Source: Vandiemenella viatica
Lineage: Eukaryota > Arthropoda > Insecta > Orthoptera > Morabidae
NCBI GenBank assembly: GCA_031002005.1
Contig: JARYHS010013631.1
Location: 71,394,684-71,458,683, forward strand
Direction of reading: 5' to 3'
DNA length: 64,000 bases
Below, piece by piece: positions 12,837-22,739 of this stretch (the stretch's first letter is position 1; each line of letters opens with the position of its first letter). Position numbers and translations under genes: made by a program. The notes under the pieces are model-generated. The model searched no databases, was not told the DNA's origin, and saw nothing but the letters and a program-made list of their open reading frames with translations.

Positions 12837-13260
12837 ATATCTCTTCTATGTTCTATGAAGTTTAATTTAGAAACTTCATACTGTATTTATAGTTTCATTA
12901 AGTGGTGTGATTATGTGCTGTGCTATACATAAATAAATAAAACTCTGTTATTAAACGAGAACTGTATACAGAGTAAATTAAGGATTTAATTGACACAGAC
13001 GAAAATCCGGTATAATTAGACTTGTAAAAGCATGACTATCGCCTCATATACAATACTTACTAATAGATTCACTAACGATTGTAGGCTGACCTGAATAATT
13101 CTATTATTTTCAATAGAGTTAGGAATGGCTGACTGATTATTTGCATATAAATTTTGAAATCAAAACAAAAAGCAGAAAATGACAAGAATAATGTTAATAA
13201 CGGAAAATAGTAGTAAAAAAGTTATGGCTAATTCGGCTTAAAACAAAAATACAAATAATT
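12837..13260. other. No gene seen
   Basis: AT-rich sequence between two SINE copies. Confidence 0.5.
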
Positions 13261-13267
13261 GATTTAC

Positions 13268-13498
13268 TGTTTTTTTTTATCTGCTTTACGTCTCTTAGCA
13301 GCGAGGTCTTTAGAGACGGGAAAGGATAAGGGACAAGGAATGGGAAGGAATTCGGCCATAGCCTTTTGAAGGAAGCATCCCGGCATTTGCCTGGAGTGAT
13401 TTGGAAAACCCAAATCTGGATGCCCGGACGGGGATTCGAACCGCAGTACTCCCGAATGCGAGGCCAGAACGCTAATCGTTACACCACCACACTCGGTG
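13268..13498 (-). repeat. tRNA-derived SINE, near full length
   Basis: Minus-strand SINE with poly-T at 13270-13278 (its A tail), tail type 'gacgtctcttagcagcgagg', the common body, and tRNA-like head ending 'acaccaccacactcggtg'. A short duplication 'gattta' flanks it (13261-13266 and 13498-13503). Confidence 0.85.
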
Positions 13499-13503
13499 AT
13501 TTA

Positions 13504-14143
13504 TTTATTTATTCGGAACAGATTGGTGTATCTGAACATCTGATCACTACGTGCCCAGTTATCATGAAAACAAAACAATGTCGATGATGTAGTACTGAAA
13601 ATGTTGAAACCAACTTAAGTGGAAGAAATCGTTAAAGTTTCCAAACAGCGACTATGTGTCATTACAGTATTTCCTTCTTAGTCACCTACGAGTAAAAAAA
13701 AAAAACTGGAATGAAGTGATCGTATTATCATCGTATCTGCATAATTTTTGTATGGCCACTCTATTCTGCTGAGATTAAACGCTTTTAGAGTGCAAGTCAA
13801 AGTTTGTGTCAGTATCCTAATATGGAGTGAGTACGGCGTGGCTATATTAGGTCCCCGGCTGAAATTGAACACCGCTTGCTGGACAGTAACCGGATCCCAG
13901 CCCAGAAGACCAGGCGAGTGAAACAGAGCGGACAGCGGGGCTAGGCACTCCACTTAGCAGATCTACCTGCTGGTCCCAGGGCGTCCTCAACGTCTGGCAG
14001 AAGACAGCTTCAGGAAGATCAAACGTTTCGTAGCACTTCAAAATAGATCCTTCCGCAGGGTCAACAAATCGATGGCTGGGTGGTATGATGCTGCTCCACA
14101 TTTATTCCAGCATTGAAACGAACTTTTCGCATCCAAAAATGTC
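13504..14143. other. No gene identified
   Basis: The interval 13840-14100 is more GC-rich than its surroundings and open on the minus strand in two overlapping frames (13678-13953, 13847-14101), but neither translation resembles a known family. Possibly an unrecognised repeat. Confidence 0.35.
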
Positions 14144-14146
14144 TTA

Positions 14147-14701
14147 GGGGCGTCAATTAATTACGTGAGGCGAAATAGGAGTGGGCGAAAATCTCACCAA
14201 GCGGGAGGGGGGTCAACGAAAATCTCACGTGAGGTTTTGGAAATTTATGTTGGACTGTAGAGCTAAAAAAAAGTAAAAATAAAAAAAAGGTCTACAAATG
14301 ACGGGAAAGTCGATTTTAGGGGGGTATTTCGTCGAAAGGTGGGGGTGTAATCGGCTGTGGAAGGGTTAGATAAAAAAAAGGTCTAAAAAAATTGCGACGG
14401 CGATTTATAGAGGGGGGGGGGGGGTCTCGCGAACCAGATCTCACCAGAGGAGGGGGGAAGGGGAGGGGGGTTGAACCAGATCTCACGAAGTCTCACCACA
14501 GGGGGCCTCGCATTCGGGAGGACGGCGGTTCGAATCCCCGTCCGGGCATCCAGATTTGGGTTTTCCATGGTTTCCCCAAATCACTCCAGGTGAATGCCGG
14601 GATGCTTCCTTCAAAAGGCCATGGCCGAGTTCCTTCCCATTCCTTGCCCCCATCCTTTCCCGTCTCTAAAGACCACGTTGTTAAAAAGGGACGTTAAACT
14701 G

Positions 14702-14734
<33 letters not shown>

Positions 14735-14796
14735 CACACAGGGGGGGGGGGGGGGAGGAAGGTCCGGAAAACCTCACGTAATTTATGGATGGCCCC
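14147..14796. mobile_element. TIR element, PIF/Harbinger-like ends, with nested SINE
   Basis: The left end is 'ggggcgtcaattaattacg' and the right end, reverse-complemented, is 'ggggccatccataaattacg', forming ~27-bp imperfect inverted repeats. A 3-bp 'tta' on each side (14144-14146, 14797-14799) fits PIF/Harbinger insertion. A second copy lies at 22388-22734. The inside is G-rich and non-coding, with repeated 'aaatctcacgtgagg' and 'gatctcaccagagg' blocks. A SINE is inserted at 14502-14735. The superfamily is an inference from ends and duplication only. Confidence 0.6.
14502..14735 (+). repeat. 5'-truncated tRNA-derived SINE inside a TIR element
   Basis: Starts inside the tRNA-like head at 'cctcgcattcggg', carries B box 'ggttcgaatcc', the common body and the 'gtctctaaagacc' tail, then ~28 A. 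A 'cacaggg' match on both sides (before 14502 and after the A tract at 14736) looks like the target duplication, so the SINE is younger than its host element. Confidence 0.85.
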
Positions 14797-14799
14797 TTA

Positions 14800-15980
14800 C
14801 GCCAATATCTTCGATAATCACATAATTCAGTATCTCTCTCCTTCGAAAACTTTTTCTTTTCTACTTCCTACGATAAGTAAGGCCTCTTCAAGCTTTGGTG
14901 CAGAATGAGTGAAATTCTCAGATGAAGGATATGCTAGACGACAAAGCATCAATAGTTAGGGGATCCTTGGTAGTCCCGGACAATTGAAATTATGCGCAAA
15001 TAAAAATAAAATTAACACGTATTTTATCCTCATTTTAATCTCATAATTAAACTGGAAAATTCTGCAGCTATATTAAATAGAAGTTAGTAAACATAACGTT
15101 TTTTTCAACGAATTAAATTGAAAACATTTTCTCCTTAATTTTTTGGTAACACAAGAGTTATCGGGTAGCTTAGGACACAGTAATAAATGGTGGCATAATA
15201 ATTTTTCGGACTTACAAAAATCACAATAATAATGGATAGCTGAAGAATCTATATAAACACAATCTTCATGAGTCCCATTTATAGCACTGAATCCAATCTT
15301 CTTCAATAATTTCCCCACGTACGATGCATCCGGTGTGCTTCACTCGATTTGCTTTAGAAAGACTTTGAATACTTTTCTTTGCATTCAAGGTCTTTAAAGC
15401 GCCTCCACCTTTTTATTTTTTCGCTTCGCCCTTTTTACTGCATTTCCTTTTTTACCTTCCTCTCCACGTTTTTTATATGGTGGTGATGTTAAAATCTAAC
15501 CCTTATGGATTTTTCAACCCCGCGTAACTATGCGTTTATTTGACGCATCATATTCAATAATCTCCAACGAATTTTGACAGGAGCGACCAAAAACTTCTGC
15601 AAGGAACAAAACACACACTAGTGTGGAACTCATTGGGCGTCCAAGCCGTAGCTCAGTTGAATTTGTTTTTACACTACAGGGTGCATGTTAACAATAAAGT
15701 TTTACCGACGCAGCGTGGTTGGTTTGTTAGAACTTTAAATGTCTGGGGTTACCCGCCGTTCGGGGTTACCCGATCTTCCCCTACTTCATTTTCTGAAGAG
15801 GACGAACGCTTTCTCGACAACGTACAAGGCTGCTCAAGGGCATTTCTTTCGAGAGGTTGCATGATAAATTACCCGCAAGTAATATCCTCACTTCATGAAG
15901 TGTATTACCGGCTTGATGAAGATAAACGCTTTAGTGAAGGAACTGCGAAGGCAGCATAGTTTGTTCTGAAGTACCGGTAT
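14800..15980. other. No clear gene; possible LINE C-terminal scrap
   Basis: On the minus strand, 15073-15318 encodes CDFC followed eight residues on by HHLLLC, which resembles the C-x2-C-x7/8-H-x4-C finger at the C-terminus of many LINE reverse transcriptases. It is only 81 codons and has no RT motifs, so this is weak. The plus frame at 15621-15959 (112 codons) has no family resemblance. Confidence 0.3.
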
Positions 15981-15984
15981 TCGT

Positions 15985-16105
15985 CAGCAGAGATTTAGGG
16001 AGACCATAAAAATTTGAAATCAGGAAAGCCGGACGGGTATTTGAACCCACGTCCTTTCTAATGGAACGCTCGTGCGTTACCGCTCACCCACCAGGCTCTG
16101 TTAGT
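15985..16105 (-). repeat. tRNA-derived SINE head, diverged
   Basis: Minus-strand fragment with 'ccggacgggtatttgaaccc' (B-box region) and 'cgctcacccaccaggctc' (A-box side). Body and tail are lost. Confidence 0.65.
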
Positions 16106-16461
16106 TGGTGTCAGCGAGGGTCAAGAGTGGGAGTAGACAGGAAGCTTGGAGGCTGCTGCGGTGTTTAACTAATGAAACTTCAATGAGAGGTATCCTTGCA
16201 AATATCTGGGCATATCAAACTCAACATCAGTTCCTCAATCTACAAACAAGGTGGGAAAGAAACCAATAGAATAGAAGTCCGATGGAAGAAGCAGTCCGCT
16301 GTCAGCGGCCGTCAGGTACGGACGTGTTTGCAACAACATCCGTGTAGTCGGTCAACGCCGCAGCGATCAACAGTAGTGTGCAGTGTAGAAGTTTTGTGTG
16401 AGTGTAATAGAAAACCATCTTCTCAGCCGAGTAGAGGCAGTACTACAGTTAAAGGTAAGAA

Positions 16462-17759
16462 ATGGCAGCCACCGCTATAACAAGAAAAAAACACCTTAAA
16501 ATTCACATTCGATCGTGCTTTCGTAAGGCCAACGGCGTACGAGATACATGAGTGGCTGTTCGACAAAGTAAAATTAATAGATGAAGAAATATTGGGAATT
16601 CAATTAGATTCATTCCAAAACTGTGTGTTTGTCAAAATGACAAGTGAGGAATATTGTGTCAGCGTAATAGAAGAAAATACAGGCAATTTGAAATTCCACC
16701 ATGCCGATGGAAATGTAAGTAATGTTCAAGTAACAAACGCAGGAATGGGCAAAAGACATATAAGAGTGTTAAATCTGCCATTTGAAATATCCAACGAACT
16801 GATTCTACAGGCGATCAAACCTTTCGGAAATGTGATAGAAATTACAGAAGATAAATGGGGAGGCAATATCCGATTTAAGAAGATAAACGGAGTGCGCATA
16901 GTTAAAATGGAAATAACAAAACACATACCATCATACATAAACGTAAGTGGATTCAGAGCACTTGTTGTATACGACGGGCAGCCACGAACTTGTGCTATTT
17001 GCAACTCAATAGAACATATCAGAGCAAACTGCCCTCGAATGCAACCGACAATACTACCGTTAACATACGCCAAGCGCTCAGAAACAACAAAACAAAATGA
17101 AGAGGCCGCATTAGGAGACCAACAGCAGTTTCCACCACTAATGAAAACGGACATGTGCCCCCCTGAGACGGTGATACAAAAAGAAATAAAGTCACAAAAA
17201 ATGTACAATACAAAGAATACTGAAGAAAATATGAGCGACGAGGGACGCCAAACCCAGAACAAAATGAGTGAAAACCTCCAAACTAAACAACAAGGAGACT
17301 GGAATGACAAAACAAAAACAAACACGGACGAGAAAAAGCAGAAAATAAATAAAAAACCTCTCGAAAACACGATGGTAACTGACGACAACATCGAGTCAGA
17401 TCACGGAAAGGAAGAACCGATGCTGACAACTGACCCACCATCCACAGCAGAAGAAACGGAGTGGACGAGGCCAACGGTCGCCAAACTCTGTAAGAAACGC
17501 CGCGCAAGGAAACAAACGGAGACCAAAACCAAGCAAAGTAGGGAAACGTCAACAGAGAAAGTACAGAAGAAGTCAAAGGAAGTGGGAAAAAACTAAAGAA
17601 ACAACCAATAGAGAAGAATCAGCCAACTAGCAACACAGAGCCAACTCCAAACCCAAACAGGCGCAGAGGCGCAGGGACCGAAGTAGGAAGTACGCCGTGT
17701 AGTTGGGCGGACGACGAGAAGCAGGAAGATCAAATCGAAGACACGCACATTGTCTGATT
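16462..17759 (+). pseudogene. LINE ORF1 (nucleic-acid-binding protein), frame broken twice
   Basis: The long open frame is 16592-17596, but it has no ATG at its start. Coding homology runs upstream to the ATG at 16462 if one base is removed from the seven-A run at 16485-16491. Downstream it runs past the TAA at 17594-17596 to a TGA at 17757-17759 if the six-A run near 17588-17593 is also corrected. The protein has a CCHC knuckle CAICNSIEHIRANC (C-x2-C-x4-H-x4-C) near residue 136 of the open frame, preceded by an RRM-like stretch (RHIRVLNLPFEIS) and followed by a long charged, disordered C-terminal region rich in K, E, T and N. ORF1 proteins of this kind coat the element RNA and assist target-primed reverse transcription. 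ORF2 follows directly. Confidence 0.8.
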
Positions 17760-17775
17760 GCAACACACTGACAGT

Positions 17776-20700
17776 ATGATGCAAACGTACACCGTGGCAA
17801 CGTTAAATATAAACTCAATTATAAGCCCTCTTAAAGCGGAAATGCTGCAAGGACTATGTGAGAGCCGCAAACATTGACATACTACTATTGCAAGAAGTCA
17901 CAAACGCAATAAACCTGGACAGAATCTCCGGCTACAACTCTATAACGAACACAGGTGGCGATATAAGCCTCGGAACAGCAATTTTAACCAAGCTAGGTAT
18001 TGAAACCTTAGATGTAACAAGATCAGAAGAAGGAAGAACTATAGCTTGCACAATAGCCAATACCAGAATAATAAATGTATATGCTCCCTCAGGCAGCAAC
18101 CAACGAGCCAAGAGGGCGTCATACTTTAAAAATAGTTTAACCTTACACATGGGTAAGAATACCCGACAAACTATTTTAGGAGGAGATTTCAACTGCGTCC
18201 TACATCAGAAAGACCAGTCACCCAATTGCAACAAAAGCATAGAATTGGAATACATCATAAGCTATCTCAAACTACTAGACACATGGGAAGTATTAAACGG
18301 AAACACCATAGGATTTACATATACGACAGGAAAATCAGCTTCACGACTAGACCGTATTTACATCAGCCAAGAGATGAAGAGCGAACTTCAAACAACAGAG
18401 CGTTGGCCGGTTGAATTTTCGGACCATGTAGCATACCAATGTAAAATAAACCTAGCGAAACAAAATATATACATTGCGCGGGGATACTGGAAACTAAATA
18501 CCTCTATTCTAGAGCAGCGCCAGCTACAACAGAACTTTTCAGATACATGGATACAGTGCTGCAGCCAAACTCGGAAATTTCCGTCAACCATAGAATGGTG
18601 GATAAAACTGACGAAACCCAGGATCCAACGAATGCTAAAGACCTATAGCATCGAAATAAAGAGGTGGCAACGGCAAAAAGAAGAATTTCACTATCTATGT
18701 TTGAGAGAGCTATATAAAAAGGTGGAAACAGAAAGGAAATACATTCTTGAGATCAAGAAAATCAAAGCAAAAATAATTGCAATGAAGAGGAGACAACTTG
18801 AAGGAGTTAAAATTAGAAGCAGAGTACACAATGCTATATCCTCGGAAGATGCTTCAATATATCATCTGGTCCAAGAAAAACGCAGAGCAAGAAGACATCT
18901 GATTACGGAGTTGATAACAGAAGAAGGAGCAATCATCAAAACACAAAATACAATAAAACAACAAGTTCACAATCATTATAAGCAGCTATTCGAAAAAGCA
19001 GATAGTTCCACAGCCCCAGACGGAATATTAGATTCGATAGAAAAACAATTGAACTATGAAGATCGAACAGAACTCAACAAGGAAATTGACGTGGAAGAAG
19101 CTTACCTGGCAATCCAAAGAAGCCCCAAAAACAAATCGCCGGGACCAGATGGCATCGGGATAGAGTTTTACGCAACATTTTGGAGTCAGTTAAAAGACAA
19201 ACTTATACAAATATGTAATGAGATTATGGAACAAAAAACGTTACCTGAGGAATTTGTGAACGGCGTAACAGTATTAGTCCCCAAAAATACGAAAGCCAAA
19301 AATATGAAGAGCTTCAGACCTATAACCTTACTGAACAGTGATTATAAAATATTCGCTAGGGTGTTAGCACACAGAATAAAAGACAAAATACACAAGGTGA
19401 TAAAAACCCACCAGGCTGCAGTTGGATACAACAGATCAATTATCCAACTACTGTCGGAATATCGCGATGTCATAGGCAGTATGAACACAAGAAACTCAGA
19501 GGGTGCCATCTTGTCACTAGATTTTGACCGAGCCTTCGATAGAGTTAACCATAACTTTTTAAAACAAACGATGGTTAAGATGGGATTCGGAGAAGAGATA
19601 TCCAACATAGTACATAACTTACTAAACAAGGCCACAACGAAAATAATCGTCAACGGGACGATGAGTGGACCTATACGAATTAGGCGATCAGTAAGACAAG
19701 GTTGCCCCCTATCTATGATTCTATTTGCAATAGCACTAGAGCCACTATTGTTAAAATTAACAGAAACAGTAACCGGAATAAACATAGGAATCGGGAAAGT
19801 GATCTGTCGGGCCTATGCGGATGATGTAGTTGTCTTTGCGAAAGATACGACAGACGTTGAGCTTGCAAAACAAACCATCGAAAGTTACTGTCAATGCTCT
19901 GGAGCAGTACTGAACATAAAAAAATCAAAAATCATGGATATTGGAGCGGGTTTGAGGCATAGTAAACCCTCCTGGCTAGAAGAAAACTCGGAAATCAACC
20001 TCTTGGGAATCAAATTCCAAAAATGCCTGCAAAAAAGTGCGACAACAAATTGGCGGAACCTATTAGCCAAAATTAGAGCTTGCCTCCAACAACACTCCGT
20101 GAGGAATCTTAATATGATACAGAGAGTACAACTAATTAACACATTTGTCCTTGGGAAGCTATGGTACACGTCGCAAATACTCCCAGTTTCTACGCCTCTA
20201 GCACGAAGTATTATGTCTGCGGTTGGCTTTTTTATACATAGAGGAGAAATCTTCAAAGTTAAAGTCGAAACACTGACACTAGAAAAGAAAAGAGGGGGAC
20301 TTGGCCTTGTCGATGTATATAAGAAGAGCAAAGCTCTCTTCGTTAAACATATGCTGCATGCAAAAAGCAGGAATCCGCAAGGCATTACAGCACACGTGAT
20401 AGACCTATATAAACCACACAGCATGACACCACCCATCAGTATGGCCGGAATACCAAATCAGATGAAATACTTACAACTCTTCTACTTGGAACTCAGCTAC
20501 CTGAAGCTCCAACACAAAAATAACCGGCCTTTGACAACCAAAATAATATACAATATTATGAAGGATAACACCCCTAGGAACAGACAGGAAATAAAGTATC
20601 CCAATATTTCATGGAAAAACCTTTGGACAAATATCCACAACCCAGTGTTACAAACATCAGTACATTCAATTTGGTACAAGGTAGTCAATGAGACAATAGC

Positions 20701-21100
20701 CACTAACACCAAGCTAAATCAAATCCATCTCCTAGAAACAGATAGATGCAACCACTGCCAAATGGCAGACACCCTACTCCATAGGATTACCTGCCACCGT
20801 GTCAAAGACATTTGGAACTGGACAAGGCGCACCGCAGCATACATACTAGACACCACAACGAGAAGAATAAGTCCTGAACTTTTACTGAAACCAGATATGA
20901 CATCCACTTCACAACAGAAAAAAGACGCCCTAATATGGCTAATGGGGAACACCATATACTATATATTCTCTCAAAAGAATGTAAATATAGAGGACTACTG
21001 GGTCCATCTTGTGGTAGACTACCACAGATTCAAAAAGAGGAGAAAAAATGAGCAAACTCCTCTCGCAAAATATTTAGAGAAAATTATACCGTTTAAATAA
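17776..21100 (+). CDS. LINE ORF2: endonuclease and reverse transcriptase
   Basis: The uninterrupted frame runs 17858-21100 (1080 aa) from a GTG. The natural start is probably ATG at 17776 or 17779, because the preceding frame encodes the missing start of the endonuclease (TVATLNINS); a one-base slip near 17856 separates the two parts. Endonuclease: LLLQEV with catalytic E near residue 12 of the open frame, GGDFNC near 110, SRLDRIY near 163 and FSDHVAY near 187. Reverse transcriptase: SPGPDGIG near 428, LDFDRAFDRVNH near 550, RQGCPLS near 612 and YADDVVVFA near 653 with the catalytic aspartates. C-terminal finger CNHC-x8-H-x4-C near 964, followed by IWNW. It nicks target DNA and primes cDNA synthesis there. 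Apart from the N-terminal slip it looks intact, which is unusual in this window. Confidence 0.85.
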
Positions 21101-21239
21101 ATAACAAATAAAAGAAGAATGACTACATAAATCTAAACTAGAGGACAGAACTTAAAGAATGTTCCTCGTGACTAAGTTGAAGTAACTGTTTCAATATTGA
21201 AATAAATGTAAGAAGTCTAGGAAAGGAATAAAAAGGTAA

Positions 21240-21285
21240 AGAGCCAGGCAAAGAGCCAGGCAAAGAGCCAGGCAAAGAGCCAACT
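21240..21285 (+). repeat. 12-bp tandem repeat in LINE 3' region
   Basis: Three full and one partial copies of 'gagccaggcaaa' just before the poly-A tail. Short tandem 3' repeats occur in several LINE groups and can matter for template recognition; that role here is an inference. Confidence 0.85.
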
Positions 21286-21339
21286 ATCTGGAGAGCGAAA
21301 GGAAGGGCTGAAAAAAAAAAAAAAAAAAAAAGAAGGAGA

Positions 21340-21735
21340 AAATTTCTCTTTCAACACTTCACCCAGTCTGAAATTGATTTAGCTGTGAGAAAATTCAAGA
21401 ACAGTAAAGCACCTGATATGGAAGATGTTTGGATGAATAAATCAAGAACTTTGGTCCTGCAGCAAACCGATGGCTCATTGAATTAATGAACAACTGTAAT
21501 CTCGTAAGATCCCCTGAAACGCAAGACAGGAAAAGACAGGAATGATCCTGAAAGTTATAAACCTATTTACCTCTTATGTCATCGTTGTAAGGCGTTTGAA
21601 AGGCTCATTCTTCTAAGACTGACGGACAAGATCGAACCTCAACAGTCGGTGTACCGGGATAGAAATTTGAACGTTGGCTCATTATATCTCCATCTACAAG
21701 TATGTTTGAAAGGCGTTAATCCATTTTGGAAGTGA
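21340..21735 (+). pseudogene. Older LINE reverse transcriptase fragment
   Basis: Directly after the LINE poly-A tail, broken frames resemble a Jockey/RTE-type RT: FTQSEIDLAVRKFKNSKAPD near 21358, then, after frameshifts, RNDPESYKPIYLLCH near 21540 and KAFERLILLRLTDKIEPQQS near 21592. It ends before the SINE at 21812. The young LINE may have inserted beside or into it; no matching upstream half was found. Confidence 0.65.
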
Positions 21736-21811
21736 GTTTAATTCCAGTGAGAGAGCATCTAACATCGCAGCGTAAGTACTTCTACTCATATGAGGTTTCA
21801 GTTCGCTGAAG

Positions 21812-22100
21812 ATGAATTTGATTTTTTTTTTTTTTTTTTAATTTTTTTTTTTTTTTTTTTTTTTTACTGATGGCTTTACACCTTGTTGACGTCGAGGTCA
21901 TTAGAGGCGGAATGGGACTGGGGACAAGGAACGGGATCGAATTCGTCCATGGCCTTTTAAAGGAAGCATCCTGATATTCGCATGGGATGATTTGGGGAAA
22001 CCATGAAAAACCCAAATCTGGATGCCCGGACGGGGATTCGAAATGGCGTCCTCCACAATGCGAGGCCAGAACGTTAACCGCTCACACACCACGCTCGGTG
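21812..22100 (-). repeat. tRNA-derived SINE with 'dual-G' tail type
   Basis: Minus-strand copy beginning with a long T tract (21822-21865), then tail type 'ttgttgacgtcgaggtcattagag', shared with copies at 28252 and 37481 but different from copies at 13268 and 48097, then the common body and head ending 'cacgctcggtg'. Confidence 0.85.
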
Positions 22101-22387
22101 AAGCCTTTGACTCTGCTGGTTTTAGTACAACGATAAAATTTTCAAAGAATGACCGCTTATGCATCGTGGAGTCAGCTAGTATGTCAGACCTGGTTCCCCC
22201 AACTACATATGTCTTTACGACACATCGTCGTCGATGTCATAAGGAAATGGGAGAAGTTGCTTTGAAGGAACGATCTTGGTTTTTGCCTGGAGTGACTTAA
22301 GGAAACTATTAAAATGAAAATCCGTATGGCCGAATTCTCGACATCCCGATTACCAGTCCCAGACGTTACTGCTTACCAATGAGCCTT

Positions 22388-22734
22388 GGGGGCGTTCATT
22401 AATCACGTGAGGCGTTTTTCCAGAATTCCCCCCTTCTGGAGAGACCGTGAGATGTAGTCGGAATCCCCCCCTCCTCTGGTGAGATTTGGTTGGACCCGAA
22501 CCCCGCTACGAATTACTTCGCAACTTTTTGAGACATTTTTTTAGGTCTCATGCTCCAAAGGTCGGTTATATCCCCACACCCCCCCACCCCCACCCCCTAA
22601 AGTCGGTTTTTACCAACCTAAAATCAACTTTCGCGTCATTTGTAGATCTTTTTTTTTTTTAGCTCTACCATTCTACAAGAATTTCAAAACCTCAAGTGAG
22701 ATTTCCGTTGACCCCCCCCCCCCTGGACGCCCCC
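22388..22734. mobile_element. Second copy of the PIF/Harbinger-like TIR element
   Basis: In inverted orientation it matches 14147-14796 without the nested SINE: 'aatcacgtgaggc' at the left, 'gatttccgttgacccccc' towards the right, with shared internal pieces 'agatctacaaatgac' (reverse strand) and 'gagctaaaaaaa'. Ends are G5/C5 runs, so the exact limits and duplication ('ctt' is one option) are uncertain. Confidence 0.6.
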
Positions 22735-22739
22735 TTTCC

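Larger units (their letters stand above)
16283..21331 (+). mobile_element. Non-LTR retrotransposon (LINE, Tx1/L1-like), nearly full length
   Basis: A ~5-kb element: 5' leader, ORF1 with a zinc knuckle, ORF2 with an apurinic-type endonuclease and reverse transcriptase, a short 3' region with 12-bp tandem repeats, and a poly-A tail at 21310-21331. The 5' limit is approximate (the leader becomes distinct near 16283). I placed it in the Tx1/L1 region of LINEs from the RQGCPLS and YADD contexts and the two-ORF layout. Target duplications were not found by eye. Three one-base breaks, two of them in A runs, are the main defects, so the copy is young or its breaks are sequencing errors. Confidence 0.85.

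Noticed and set aside
14392..14697. Open frames on both strands around 14.4-14.7 kb
   Set aside because: They are translations of the G-rich TIR element and the nested SINE.
15621..15959. 112-codon plus-strand ORF
   Set aside because: No recognisable motif and no neighbouring coding sequence; could be chance.
16726..17391. 221-codon minus-strand ORF
   Set aside because: Antisense shadow of LINE ORF1; hydrophobic translation results from A-rich coding on the plus strand.
21240..21285. CRISPR-like direct repeats
   Set aside because: Contiguous 12-bp tandem units without spacers, inside a eukaryotic LINE.
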